Below are positions 12,106-24,253 of a stretch of DNA of 64,000 bases, in pieces. Positions within the stretch are counted from its first letter, which is position 1. Each line of letters starts with the position of its first letter. Position numbers and translations under genes: made by a program. The notes under the pieces were generated by a model, which saw only the letters and a list, made by a program, of their open reading frames with translations, was not told the origin of the DNA and searched no databases. This stretch comes from Margaritifera margaritifera (taxonomy: Eukaryota; Mollusca; Bivalvia; Unionida; Margaritiferidae), in the NCBI GenBank assembly GCA_029931535.1, contig JAQPZY010000962.1, positions 496,001-560,000 on the forward strand. Reading direction: 5' to 3'.

Positions 12106-12680
12106 TTATTCAAAGATCGTTCCTTGATCCAGTAGATCATTGTCATATAAAATCATTTGTTTCCTAATTTTAAAAAATGCTTCCTTTTGATTATGCAAAA
12201 TATTAAAATACTGGAAAAATTGTTCAGGCGAGACGCTTTCAGCAGAAGTCACATTTTTGTTTTTCTTAAAGAAATTCCAAAATGTTCTGGGATTAGACTT
12301 TTTCATATTAGATAACTTATGTGGTATTTTCTTTTTGTATTGGAACTTTGCCTTTTCTACAAATTTCTTATAAATTTTCTTTTTCTCGAACATAAGTAAC
12401 ATACCCGTTTCTCTCAAAGTTTTCCGATAGACTGATAATTGATCCACAGCGCTGATAACTAACCCTACATTCATTACTAAACCATACTTTATTTGATTTG
12501 ACCCTATAATTGGTAAAGTAAGCACTATCAACATTTTCATTGTATGACTTCTCAAAGTACGGTTTACCAAAGCAATTTAAGATATCCGCAAAATCTGTCA
12601 CCGCTGTTTCTATACTACCATGGTCATCAACTGAAATATTTGCTATACAGTTGTCTAATATGTATGAATGTTATCATTTG
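12106..12680 (-). pseudogene. LINE-B endonuclease-RT linker, 5' truncated end of element
   Basis: Two overlapping minus-strand pieces (12368-12601 and 12106-12570) give a basic linker typical of LINE polyproteins. It has a KVWFSNECR block, then REKENL and KKKIYKKFVEKAKFQYKKKI, then SNPRTFWNFFKKNKNV. A block of this kind between endonuclease and RT is well known in mollusc and cnidarian CR1-like LINEs. No endonuclease catalytic motif is seen above about 12680, so this insertion seems 5' truncated, as is usual for LINE copies. Confidence 0.8.
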
Positions 12681-13307
12681 TCATGAGAACGTTTAGTTGT
12701 AAATGTGTTATAAAAAACATTATTAGAGGGAGGAACCACATATGACGGTAAGGAATTGCTTCCCTGCTTCTCTTGTCAAATAGAATCCCTTATTTAATAT
12801 CAGTCAACAACGAAATTAGAGAACCAACATATATTTAAATTCAAAGACAGATAGAAATACATATGATCTCTTACAGTCAACGTGATGCTGATTTCTCAAT
12901 GTTACAGTATTAATTTCGGGGAGATAGCAAACGTTGAAAATTAGAATTCTCTAAACCTCCTGTTTAAATTGTAAAATGAATTTTGTCATCTTTCCAAATG
13001 ACAGTGTAGGTAAGACGATAAAATTATATTTTCCATAGCATCATATGGCTTACAAATAATAAACTTAGACCACTAACTGTTTATTGAGCAGGGTCTCGAC
13101 GGAGGGTGACATTTAATTATGTGCTTAAAACTCCGAGATCTGGCAAATGGTTATAACGTTGGCGTGGAGTATTAATTGTAAATTTTTTTCCAATACTTTT
13201 ATCAGTGCTTTTAACTTCTTCATAGATTCTATTTGTCTGCTTACTTCAATTTGATTTTTTTTCTGGCAGAACAAGTTATAAGTGCCTAGGTGGTGCGAGA
13301 TGGTTGT
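12681..13307. other. No gene seen
   Basis: AT-rich unique sequence between the truncated LINE and the hAT-type insertion. No open stretch of note, array or transposon end is visible. Confidence 0.4.
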
Positions 13308-13553
13308 CTGATATGCAGTGGCGGCGCGACGGGGATTGGGGGGTTGGGGGACATTGCCCCCAGGCGCCGGGCGAGGGGGGACGACGTGGGTAGCTTGTTT
13401 TTAGCTGTAACCGGGGCGTATATGAGAGGGATGGAGGTTGGCAACTGACATAAAAACTGTTCTCTGTGGCAAAGCTCGGTGGGAAAGTAGGGGCGCCACT
13501 AAAGAAAATTGTTCCCGGGCGCCTCGAATCCCCGTGCAGCCTCTGCTGATATG
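13308..13553. mobile_element. 230-bp non-autonomous hAT-type element, copy 1, with target duplications
   Basis: The element occupies 13316-13545 and is flanked by perfect 8-bp direct repeats CTGATATG at 13308-13315 and 13546-13553. It starts CAGTGGCGGCGCGACGGG and ends in CAGCCTCTG; copy 2 near 36.1 kb keeps the better right end CACCGCCACTG, giving a 9-bp inverted terminus CAGTGGCGG. An 8-bp target duplication and a CAGTG terminus fit the hAT superfamily. It is GC-rich, in sharp contrast with the AT-rich surroundings, and has no coding capacity. Short open stretches crossing it are accidental. Confidence 0.9.
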
Positions 13554-14703
13554 GTGTTTAACCGGGATCCTGTTTTTCGGACATTTAACTCGCAGAATAC
13601 ATGTATCTCAATTTTTTTATTCAGAAAGTTTGCGCTAACTACACTCAAGAAATGTACTTGCTGTGTATTGGGTCATCTAATGCACGCAATATTTTTTTCT
13701 TTCTTCAACGTTAACATTGATGTCAACGAAGTAATAAGTTCATGGTCTGTGTGTAAATGCACTATGGACCATCTAAATTTGTATTGATACACAAAGCATT
13801 CAGCTTTATTCTTCATTCTATTTTATGTGATATTCTCTGCATTCAGTGATGTAACGAAATTTATAACTCTCATTAACGGTTTAAAAACACAAACAAACCA
13901 ATAAATAGTGGATTGCAGAACAGCTAACAAGGTTCGTTGACATTTAATACATCCGTGCATATCTGGGAGCCACAACGGCTGAAATTATTATTTTTTTAAA
14001 ATAAATGCATAAACTATGAAAATCAGAATTTATAACTTAAAACCTTGATGTTGCCATCAGACACTCGAGGGTTACATTTCCGTCTTCATAGATGCGACTA
14101 TGATTTTAGTTGAAATTAAAGACACAAGTAAATGTGGATTGGAACTAATTATCGTCTTTGAATACGGCTGTAAAAAGTCACGTCAACGGGGGCTCCAGTT
14201 AGGACACTAAACCAATGGGCTCATATATAATGCATATAACTTTTATTGACTTACGATCGATTTGGATTATTTCCCTGAAGATACCCACCACCAACACTAC
14301 CACCAGAGATAGGCTGCAATCTGGACAATTACAAATGATGATCATGACACAAATCATTATTAACTGACACGAGTGTAATTTAGAACACACCGGGAGTACT
14401 TTGTTGTCCACAATCACGATATAGTCCATTAAATTCCTTTGAAAACCCTGGGGGCGGGGGGGGGGGGGGGGGAAGGTCTTCACATTGTGCTAAAAATCCA
14501 CTTGTGTCGGCTAAAACTTTCAAACGGTTCACATTCATTGCTACTGGCATACGTAAGTAGCCCAGTAAATGTTGTGTTTTTTTTTCTTCTTCAGATTTTA
14601 TTTCAAAAGTTTTCTTTGTTGTAATCTATATTTATATGCGAGATGAGGAAATTGTATCATCTGTCCGCGTAGGTTAAATCTACTTTTCTAAACAGCCTAT
14701 TCT
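13554..14703. other. No gene seen; G-run at about 14450-14472
   Basis: AT-rich unique sequence. The only distinct item is a homopolymeric G tract with one C at about 14450-14472, which makes a short glycine-rich open stretch on one strand and a proline-rich one on the other. These are not convincing genes. Confidence 0.4.
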
Positions 14704-16118
14704 GACCTATATTAACATGCATAAGGTTTAGGGTCATAGTCAGTATGGCAGATGACCTATATTAACATGCATCAGACTTAGGGTCATAGTCAGTATGGTA
14801 GATGACCTATATTAACATGCATCAGACTTAGGGTCATAGTCAGTATGGTAGATGACCTATATTAACATGCATCAGACTTAGGGTCATAGTCAGTATGGTA
14901 GATGACCTATATTAACATGCATAAGGCTTAGGGTCATTGTCAGTACGGTAGATGACCTATATTAACATGCATAAGGCTTAGGGTCATAGTCAGTATGGTA
15001 GATGACCTATATTAACATGCATCAGACTTAGGGTCATAGTCAGTATGGTAGATGACCTATATTAACATGCATCAGACTTAGGGTCATAGTCAGTATGGTA
15101 GATGACCTATATTAACATGCATCAGGCTCAGGGTCATAGTCGGTATGGTAGATGACCTATATTAACATGCATCAGGCTCAGGGTCATAGTCAGTATGGTA
15201 GATGACCTATATTAACATGCATAAGGTTTAGGGTCATAGTCGGTATGGTAGATGACCTATATTAACATGCATCAGGCTCAGGGTCATAGTCGGTATGGTA
15301 GATGACCTATATTAACATGCATAAGGTTTAGGGTCATAGTCAGTATGGTAGATGACCTATATTAACATGCATAAGGTTTAGGGTCATAGTCGGTATGGTA
15401 GATGACCTATATTAACATGCATCAGGCTCAGGGTCATAGTCGGTATGGTAGATCACCTATATTAACATGCATAAGGCTTAGGGTCATAGTCAGTATGGTA
15501 GATGACCTATATTAACATGCATAAGGCTTAGGGTCATAGTCAATAGTCAGTACGGTAGATCACCTATATTAACATGCATAAGGCTTAGGGTCATAGTCAG
15601 TATGGTAGATGACCTATATTAACATGCATAAGGCTTAGGGTCATAGTCAATAGTCAGTACGGTAGATGACCTATATTAACATGCATAAGGCTTAGGGTCA
15701 TGGTCAGTATGGTAGATGACCTATATTAACATGCATAAGGCTTAGGGTCATGGTCAGTATGGTAGATGACATATATTAATATGCATAAGGCTTAGGGTCA
15801 TGGTCAGTATGGTAGATGACCTATATTAACATGCATAAGGCTTAGGGTCATGGTCAGTATGGTAGATGACCTATATTAACATGCATAAGGCTTAGGGTCA
15901 TTGTCAGTACGGTAGATGACCTATATTAACATGCATAAGGCTTAGGGTCATTGTCAGTACGGTAGATGACCTATATTAACATGCATAAGGCTTAGGGTCA
16001 TTGTCAGTACGGTAGATAACTTATATTAACATGCATAAGACTTAGGGTCATAGTCAGTACGGTAGATAACCTATATTAACATGCATCAGACTTAGGGTCA
16101 TAGTAGTATGGTAGATGA
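14704..16118. repeat. 50-bp satellite-like array, about 28 copies
   Basis: Units contain GACCTATATTAACATGCAT and TTAGGGTCATAGTCAGTATG. The period is 50 bp over most of the array, with at least two units lengthened by a 7-bp CAATAGT insertion (near 15540 and 15645). Middle segments come in a few types (ATAAGGCTTA, ATAAGGTTTA, ATCAGACTTA, ATCAGGCTCA) grouped in blocks, which indicates local multi-unit duplication. The last units (ATAACTTATATT and the final TAGTAGTATGG) are the most diverged, as expected at an array edge. There is no coding signal. Confidence 0.95.
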
Positions 16119-16864
16119 GTTTCTACTGCGTGTGCATTGGTGTTCTTATAGAAGGGATCATTTCAAAGGTATATGGGGATTATTAAAACATACAATTAAA
16201 ATAACAAGTTGTCATGATGATTTCGTGTTGTAAAATGAGTTTATTGTACTTACATGTATCAATTAATCTATAGAAACACAATGATAATTGATTCCGAAGG
16301 AGAAGACAACATATTTTCCAAATTAAAATGTCCTGCCAAGAGTCTATTTGACTTTGATACAACCTAAGTACAGTCTGTACTACATGACCAGCTCATAAGT
16401 AGTATGCCGTGTCCTTGATACAGTTCAGTTTCAAGTGCAGAACAGTAAACAATGCTTGGTGCACACACCCGTACAAGGTCAAACTGGGATGTATTAGGAA
16501 GTGAACTAGTCGCACGTTTACAGCCTTAGAGGGGGCATTTTTTTACATTTTAGATATAGACACACACAAAATATAGTTCACATATAATTTTCTTTTTTTA
16601 ATTTCGTGTGTAGTTACCTACACCTATTAAACCAAACACTGTCGTATTAAAACATGTTTACAATTACCAGGTTTCGAGAAAACTGGATTATAATAAGAGT
16701 AAAACAGACTATACAGGTTCACTTAATCATAAACTGACATAGATAAACTTAATGATTTAAGATATATTACAAATGCTTTTCTAGACAGAAAAGTTAATAA
16801 TGTCAAAATTTTATAAATGACGTTCTAATTGGAAGTCGTTTGTAAGATACGCTCCTGTATAACG
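16119..16864. other. Spacer between two satellite arrays, no gene seen
   Basis: About 750 bp of non-repetitive AT-rich sequence separating the 50-bp and 44-bp arrays. Nothing recognisable. Confidence 0.4.
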
Positions 16865-17876
16865 GACCGATGGACTTGAGTAATAGTACATTATTGATAT
16901 AATATGATGACCGATGGACTTGAGTAATAGTACATTATTGATATAATATGATGACCGATGGACTTGAGTAATAGTACATTATTGATATAATATGATGACT
17001 GATGGACTTGAGTAATAGTACATTATTGATATAATATGATGACTGATGGACTTGAGTAATAGTACATTATTGATATAATATGATGACCGATGGACTTGAG
17101 TAATAGTACATTATTGATATAATATGATGACTGATGGACTTGAGTAATAGTACATTATTGATATAATATGATGACTGATGGACTTGAGTAATAGTACATT
17201 ATTGATATAATATGATGACTGATGGACTTGAGTAATAGTACATTATTGATATAATATGATGACCGATGGACTTGAGTAATAGTACATTATTGATATAATA
17301 TGATGACTGATGGACTTGAGTAATAGTACATTATTGATATAATATGATGACCGATGGACTTGAGTAATAGTACATTATTGATATAATATGATGACCGATG
17401 GACTTGAGTAATAGTACATTATTGATATAATATGATGACTGATGGACTTGAGTAATAGTACATTATTGATATAATATGATGACTGATGGACTTGAGTAAT
17501 AGTACATTATTGATATAATATGATGACTGATGGACTTGAGTAATAGTACATTATTGATATAATATGATGACCGATGGACTTGAGTAATAGTACATTATTG
17601 ATATAATATGATGACTGATGGACTTGAGTAATAGTACATTATTGATATAATATGATGACCGATGGACTTGAGTAATAGTACATTATTGATATAATATGAT
17701 GACTGATGGACTTGAGTAATAGTACATTATTGATATAATATGATGACTGATGGACTTGAGTAATAGTACATTATTGATATAATATGATGACCGATGGACT
17801 TGAGTAATAGTACATTATTGATATAATATGATGACTGATGGACTTGAGTAATAGTACATTATTGATATAATATGAT
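16865..17876. repeat. 44-bp satellite-like array, exactly 23 copies
   Basis: Every unit begins GACCGATGGACTTGAGTAAT or GACTGATGGACTTGAGTAAT and ends TTGATATAATATGAT, and 1012 bp divides into 23 units with no insertion or deletion. By eye the units are identical except for the fourth base, C or T, which is the C of a CpG. In order the units read C C C T T C T T T C T C C T T T C T C T T C T. Units 6-12 and 13-19 have the same pattern, suggesting a 7-unit (308-bp) duplication. Such homogeneity points to very recent expansion or gene conversion. Confidence 0.97.
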
Positions 17877-18163
17877 CTCTCTCACACACAGAAGAACCAA
17901 TATAACATCGTTTAAAATTATCAAATTTCAATCTGATCATTTTCATGATATATGACACAAATATAAATATCATAACTGCTACTAAATTACAAACACGTTG
18001 ATGAATACAACTGTTTTACAATATATTACCGCTTTTCAGACCACGTACAGTTAGTTATTTATATAGATCATCAAGCATTCTCCTACACAAATTATCAGAT
18101 ATATGTCTAATTAGTAAATATATAATACTAAAAAATGTTATGGATGTGTGAAAGTCTGAGTGC
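17877..18163. other. No gene seen
   Basis: Short AT-rich stretch after the 44-bp array, beginning with a brief CTCTCTCACACACA tract. Confidence 0.4.
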
Positions 18164-18277
18164 GTATGTATGTATGTATGGATGCATGCATGCATGTATG
18201 TATGTATGTATGTATGTATGTATGTATGTATGTATGTATGTATGTATGTATGTATGTATGTCTGTATGTAAGTATGT
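18164..18277. repeat. (TATG)n microsatellite
   Basis: About 28 tetranucleotide units with a GCATGCATGCATG interruption near 18183 and minor imperfections at the right end. The minus-strand open reading of THTYI repeats across it is not a gene. Confidence 0.95.
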
Positions 18278-21255
18278 TTGTTTCTTATTTTGCTAATTTT
18301 ATGTAAGTCATTACAGTTTGTATAATCACTGTTTTCAACGAACACATTCATAAAAAGAAAGTTTGTATTGTTATTCCATTTTCAGAATATACTTAAATTT
18401 TCAACGGAAAACTATTGTATCAAGGACATATTACATTCTTGCTCTTCACCCACCCACCCACACCCCATTTCAATAATTTCCTGACATTTTAAATCCTCGG
18501 AGCTGGTTCTCTTGAAATAAAGGAAATTTATAAAGCCCTCATTACAAAACAAGGGCTTAAATCAAATGTATACATTAATAGGACAACAGACTCTCCAAGA
18601 AACTTTTTGTTTTCCACTTAGCCTAAAGACTCTTCAACAGAAGCCTTCAGGCATTTTAATCTTCCGTGATGTGCCATCCGATGTCCGATCAAAGAAAAGG
18701 CTTTAACATTAATTCTTTATTGAAGCTTGTATCAGACACATAATCTGCCGCTTTGTAATATGCCTTATTATGATTGAAGAGTAAGAAACTTAGGGACATT
18801 AATTACTAAAGAATAGGAAATCAAATTTCAGGATTGATGATTGCAACTACAAACTGAGGCTTAAATCTTGAAATTAATATTTGTTTCTGTAATCTTATGC
18901 GTCTTAGGTTAATTGCAGTCGCCGCCAGCAAATTACAACGTAATTTCTAATACTGATGAGCTCCTGAATGCGTCACGTCTATAGCCATATCTTGACTTCA
19001 CCTGTCTCCTCGTAATAAGCAGCATCTATTAAACTTTCAGTTCAAGGTTATTTTATATAATTGCGTGCGCAGATGAAAAACGGTGCATGCCACTCTGTCT
19101 AATTCAAAGCACGCAGTTTTGCAGAACTAATTTATTATCGTATTTCAGTATGTTAAATGTTGAGAAAACGCTGTGATATAACTTAGTTACTCGTTAAATA
19201 TTAATTGTAAGATGTAACAAAGCATAATAAAAAAAAATATCTAACGTGAATAAAATTATGAAGAAAAAAAAAAGGAATGGTCATAACAAAGCACATCGTA
19301 CATCGAATATGTTGGAGTTGCTTAGATTTCCGTTTCGATAAATAGAATACATGATAATAACACATAGGTATAACAAGGGAGGCAACTATTTAAAGACCAG
19401 CGAGCGTGACACAAAATACCGCAAATGTGGGAATGGACTTAAAACAGTTTACTGCTTTTGAAAATATACTAACTAAGCAAATTTGAGAATACGTATTCTT
19501 TCTACTCCCTAAGGGATATTTTTTGAAAATTCAGGAAAGTAAATCAAATTGTTATTTTTATGATATTAGTTAAACATTGGAGTATGGTTTTCAGAATCTG
19601 GGCCGATTGACTATAATTAAACCCATTGTGTAATTGAAATTAATTCACTAATGAACAGCCTCCTAACACATGTCTTTAAATTTCTAATTAACTACTGAAA
19701 ACGATTTGATGGTACATGTAATCTCAGAGTGACTTGGGAAATCACTACCAGGATTCTTTGACTTTTGTATAGACCACAGTACTGTTTGAAAATATTGCAC
19801 CTCGCTCTATTTATATGGTGTTATTGTCTACTTTATTAACATGAAATAATAAGATTATAACACAAAATGCTGCAATTGACATTAGATACTTGATGGTAAC
19901 CTTTTCATTGTTATAAAATCCTTGATCACATGACTTCACCTCTAATTGCTTTTGTCCCGATCAAAAATTATGCGACATATTGTTTTCGGAATTGCAGACT
20001 GGTGCTATTGCACGAGAACGTCATGGGATTTAAAAGGAATTATAGTGTGAAGACCAGTTTGCAATCACTTATCTCGTTGAAACCAGTCATGACAAAGTAC
20101 ATGACATCCTACTCAGGGACTAAATAACTATTAATTACTTCGCGACTGCATTTGTGACAGATCATTCTTTCAAGGATGGCAGTGTTTTCATTCTACATCA
20201 TGGGAATCGAATTATACATTGCCCTACTAAAATTTCAGGTTAGTGTGTCTTGCTTTTGAAAACTATTTTTCTACTGCTTGAACATCGGCCCTAATATCAT
20301 TGTCGTTTGATTTCTCAATAACATTGGTGATAGCAAAACCTGTAATAGCAGTCGATCAAAATAGTTTAAACTTTATTGTACAACAGATATTATGAGAACG
20401 AGAGGAGTTTTCTCGAAGTTACACGTAATTGTTCAAACTCGTTCCCACATTGTGGTGGCATTTATCATTGGAATTTGAGCAAGGGCTAGATTGGGGACAT
20501 TTAAGCTTTCACAATTTTCCTGGGGAACTTCTGACTTAACTTTTACAAAGCTGCCGTTTCAAACTCTAGAGCCTCTTTGGGACCATAACTTAATCAGCTA
20601 CGTGGTTTCACTGTCCTTGATTAAAATACGAAACGGAATCAGGTCACACTTCGGTTTCCAAGGATATATATTTTGTAAAATCTGGAGTTAAATAATGCAG
20701 CAAAAAAAGGTTTGAAGGTAAGGATCTGACACTTGAACGTAAGGGGATGTTACTAGGAATGGATATGCATTATTATTATTTATATTATTATTGCAATGTC
20801 TAAATACAAGCCAGAAAGTGGATTCTTCTATCTTTATTTCGTTAAAATACATATAGTAGGCTGCATATTGAATCCGTGATGAAAATATTTGTATAAGGGT
20901 CTGACCATTTAGTTTTCGGGAGGAAGGAGAGATAGGATATTTCTGAAAACATTTTCCAGCCCACATATTGCTTGAAAAAATATTCTTGCCCATTATTTAT
21001 ATAAAAAAGGAAGAAAAAAGAACCTATTAAATCCATTATATTAGTTTCGAAATTAAATTAGATTGAGGTAAATGAGAACAAATATCGAAAGAAAATCCCT
21101 GCTCCCACCCCCAGAAGAATAAATGGTTGGCCCCTAAAGTAAATATTTGTCCTAGCATAAAACAGCTGATGTGTCAACACAATTTGAATAAATACCATGA
21201 GAGATGTGAGAGTACTTTTGAACCACACTTTACCGCTAAACCATACACCACGCCC

Positions 21256-21288
<33 letters not shown>

Positions 21289-22503
21289 TATGACTGTGTG
21301 ACCTTTGTCTGTGAAATGCTGTCAGTTGGCAGATCGTATAATGATTTAGCAGACAATAATATCTTCTTTTCACGCATGAAAATACGCAAGGCAGTTATAA
21401 GGCTGCAAGCATGCCAAATTACTGCAAATGTTTTGGCAGAGCTTCCATTAATAAGGCATATATAATACAAATTCGAGCATGTAATCATTGTTTATCTATA
21501 GAGAAGGAAAGATGGGAAAATACGCCTATGCATGAAAGTTTGTGCAAAAGTTGTGAATTTCATTATTTCCAAGAATGCAGCTATTCACAGAACAAAGAAA
21601 GCAACTACTACCCAAACACTTCTATATTAGACAGAATGTACCAAAGTTTAAAGAATTAATGAGTTCTGAGAAAGTTGGCGTTTTAAGAAAACTATAAAAT
21701 GATGATATTATTTTATCAAAATTTCGTTAATTTCTAATCATTTTTACTCGATGTATATGTTGATCTTTCCATTTTTTCAGGAAGAGAAAAGTACCATAGG
21801 TTTATCATTATGAAGTAATGAGTTTACTACAGATTAACTTGTGTTCCATATATCGTAATTTATATCCTCTCTTTCGGATTATGTCAACATCCATGCATTT
21901 GGTTTTGTACTTGTTCCATTGGAATATTGATTGTGATAGTTTTGTCAATCTGAATTAAATTGCAATTACAGTGAAAAAAAATTATATCGTCCATGGCTGA
22001 TGCACACGCATGCAAAGTGAAATACTAATATTTTACCTCATATGTTGCGTATTGCAATCTGAGTGTAATAAAGAATTTGTCATTAAAGTCACAGTAATCT
22101 AAGATTTGTAAATAGTGTTTGTTTAAATACATGGCCGTGGTAATATTATTTTTATTCGGGCAATGACGGTTGGTTCTTGACGCGGCCAATGCAATGATTA
22201 GACAATTAATCAACTAAACAGTGTATACTGCCCTGCAAAGTAAATTACTTTTAAGTATAAACGATCAGTTTCCCAAATTTAAATTTCAAAAATAAATTTT
22301 AATTTCATCCTTATTTAACAAAGTCTTAAGGGTTTTTATCTTATATTAAAAATTTAAAAAATGTTCTTTCTGAGAACTTAATTTTTTATGTTAAAATTAG
22401 AAATAAGGGCAGAAAATGCAGGCGCTGAAATTCGGCCATTAAATGACAAATAAAAGACACAAATTTTAAGTAGATGAACTACATATGATGGGTAAAAAAA
22501 AAA
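18278..22503. other. Mostly featureless AT-rich stretch
   Basis: No gene, array or transposon terminus is recognised in about 4.2 kb. A 31-base T run lies at 21258-21288. Open stretches of 60-112 residues (for example around 21127-21465, plus strand) are partly homopolymer-encoded and have no domain. If a host intron or an intergenic region exists in this window, this is a good candidate, but I cannot show it. Confidence 0.45.
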
Positions 22504-22707
22504 TTTTCTCGTACGGAATAGGAGAGATATTTAAATCTATATAATCCATCACGTGACAAATAATAACTTTTTTTTCTCGTACGGAATAGGAGAGATATTT
22601 AAATCTATATAATCCATCACGTGACAAATAATAACTTTTTTTTCTCGTACGGAATAGGAGAGATATTTAAACCTATATAATCCATCACGTGACAAATAAT
22701 AACTTTA
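22504..22707. repeat. 68-bp tandem repeat, three copies
   Basis: Units starting TTTTCTCGTACGGAATAGGA recur at 22504, 22572 and 22640 and are almost identical (AAATCTATA versus AAACCTATA in the third). Each contains the palindrome ATCACGTGAC, an E-box core CACGTG. Identical units imply a young duplication. Confidence 0.93.
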
Positions 22708-23706
22708 TTTGTGCATAAGGTCAAGTAAGAAGATTGGTAAATTTTATTCGCATCATCTAGTAATATCAAACTCAAGATATAAATCATAGTTTAAATGAAT
22801 CATTCCGTTTTCAATTATTTTTGTATCATTCACCCTTTTTTTCTGGGGACGGGATCATTTGAAATAAAATTGCTAATTTAATCTTCATTAAAAAGTTTCA
22901 GTTCTTTGCTTTTTACATAGTTCCTCACGATAATAACCTTTTTTTTGAAAAGACATGCATGTGGATGTAATAACACTTCATACATTACCAACAACAGTAC
23001 TTGTTGTTAAGAACGTGAGAGAAGTTTTGATTTTCTGGCGTTCAATCAATACAACAGGACGGAACGTCAGTTGAGTGGTGTCATGCCTATTCTCTGTTAT
23101 CAAAGTTGACACATTTTTAATATGCAGATCCTATTACAATTCAGATGAGAAATAGTATTTTTTTTTTATCTGCAGAAAAGAAATTACAACCAGGAAAATG
23201 AGGTAAAGCATTCAGTGCCAGCGTACCAGGTCCTTATATTCATCAAAATTTTAATTTTAACAATAAAATATGTTTTATTGCATTCATGGTACTTTTTTAC
23301 CAAATGTGTTTATAATCAGAATCGACTAGGTGTTGACGGTTTAATATTCATCCAAACTCCCGAGAAAAAAAAAATGATTAAGACAATGTAGAAAAAGGTT
23401 ATTTCATATATTTATTAGTTATGTGTCGTCTCATTGCTCTTTATGGATCTTTAAGTTATAAATACTTAAATTATTTTATTTTTTTGAAACACCTCCACCT
23501 CTATTAGGCACAAAATCATGATTTTTAACTAAACTATTTTTGTTGCCAACAGGCACTTAGAAAACACATTTCCGTCATCATCAACTGGATATTTTATTTT
23601 TTATTTTATTTTTTAAAAATAGTCTTTTTACTCACAAATTAAACTGACATGGAATGATGTGAGAATTATTACATGAAATAAACTGTGCTATCACTTATTT
23701 CTTTCA
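22708..23706. other. No gene seen
   Basis: AT-rich sequence with short A and T runs. Nothing recognisable. Confidence 0.4.
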
Positions 23707-23880
23707 AACCAAACATGCAACAGGTACTTCACATCCATCTCTGAGTGGATATTTGAAATGATAACCTCACCGTCAGGTTCATAACAATATCCCACAAGAT
23801 TCATTGGGTCATGTTCCATTTCACAAAATTAAAACCCGATTATATCTCACTCAAGTTTTATTAGAGTGTATATTTCTCAA
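23707..23880 (+). repeat. Diverged dispersed repeat, copy 1
   Basis: The stretch ACCAAACATGCAACAGGTAC, then ACATCCA, CATAACAATATC and finally GATTATATC, aligns loosely with 27218-27390 on the same strand (ACCAAACATGAAACAAGTAA, ACATCCA, CATATAAT, GATTATATG). The spacing is conserved over about 170 bp but identity is modest. The family is not recognised. Confidence 0.5.
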
Positions 23881-23991
23881 TTGAACTTTATATATTTTTA
23901 ATGGATTTTCTTCTGAAAATTTATTGCGATGCAAATGTTGAGCAAAACCTTAAATATATCCATGAATACAAGATTTACTCCAAAAGGGGTC

Positions 23992-24186
23992 TACCTTATA
24001 TACTCGCGAATAAATCGGATCCGAATGCAAACAACATATACCCTGATTTGCCGGCAGATCAGGGTCTATGTTGTTTGTTCTACTGATTAGTCTTTACAAA
24101 CTGCATAGACTCAGATCTGCCGGCGCATTATGCGAGGGTAAATCTGGGTTTATGAAGTTTGCAGTTATACGCGAGTACATACGGTA
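23992..24186 (+). mobile_element. Double-hairpin MITE, copy 2
   Basis: Both ends are present: TA then CCTTATATACTCGCG at the left and CGCGAGTACATACGG then TA at the right, consistent with a TA target duplication. Hairpin A has lost its loop, so its arms meet as GATTTGCCGGCAGATC, an uninterrupted palindrome. Hairpin B keeps a GCGCATTATGCGA-type loop but has substitutions in both arms. Part of the B-side flank (AGTTGG...GGATT) is also missing. See copy 3 for the full structure. Confidence 0.92.
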
Positions 24187-24253
24187 CTTTAGCTTACTGA
24201 TATCCATTGCACATACACTGATCTACGAAAACCAGAACTGACCCATAAGTAAA

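Noticed and set aside
14199..14624. Proline- or glycine-rich proteins starting at the G tract
   Set aside because: Both depend on translating a homopolymeric G/C run; the rest has no coding look.
14704..16118. Telomere-related repeat because each unit contains TTAGGG
   Set aside because: TTAGGG occurs once per 50-bp unit within otherwise unrelated sequence and many units read CTCAGGG or TTTAGGG. No tandem TTAGGG is present.
16865..17876. CRISPR-like array
   Set aside because: Units are contiguous and identical with no variable spacers, and the context is eukaryotic. It is a satellite-type array.
18055..18351. His/Tyr/Thr/Ile repeat protein
   Set aside because: Translation of the (TATG)n microsatellite.
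21127..21488. Phe-rich or Lys-rich open frames near 21.2-21.5 kb
   Set aside because: They run through a 31-base T homopolymer and show no domain.
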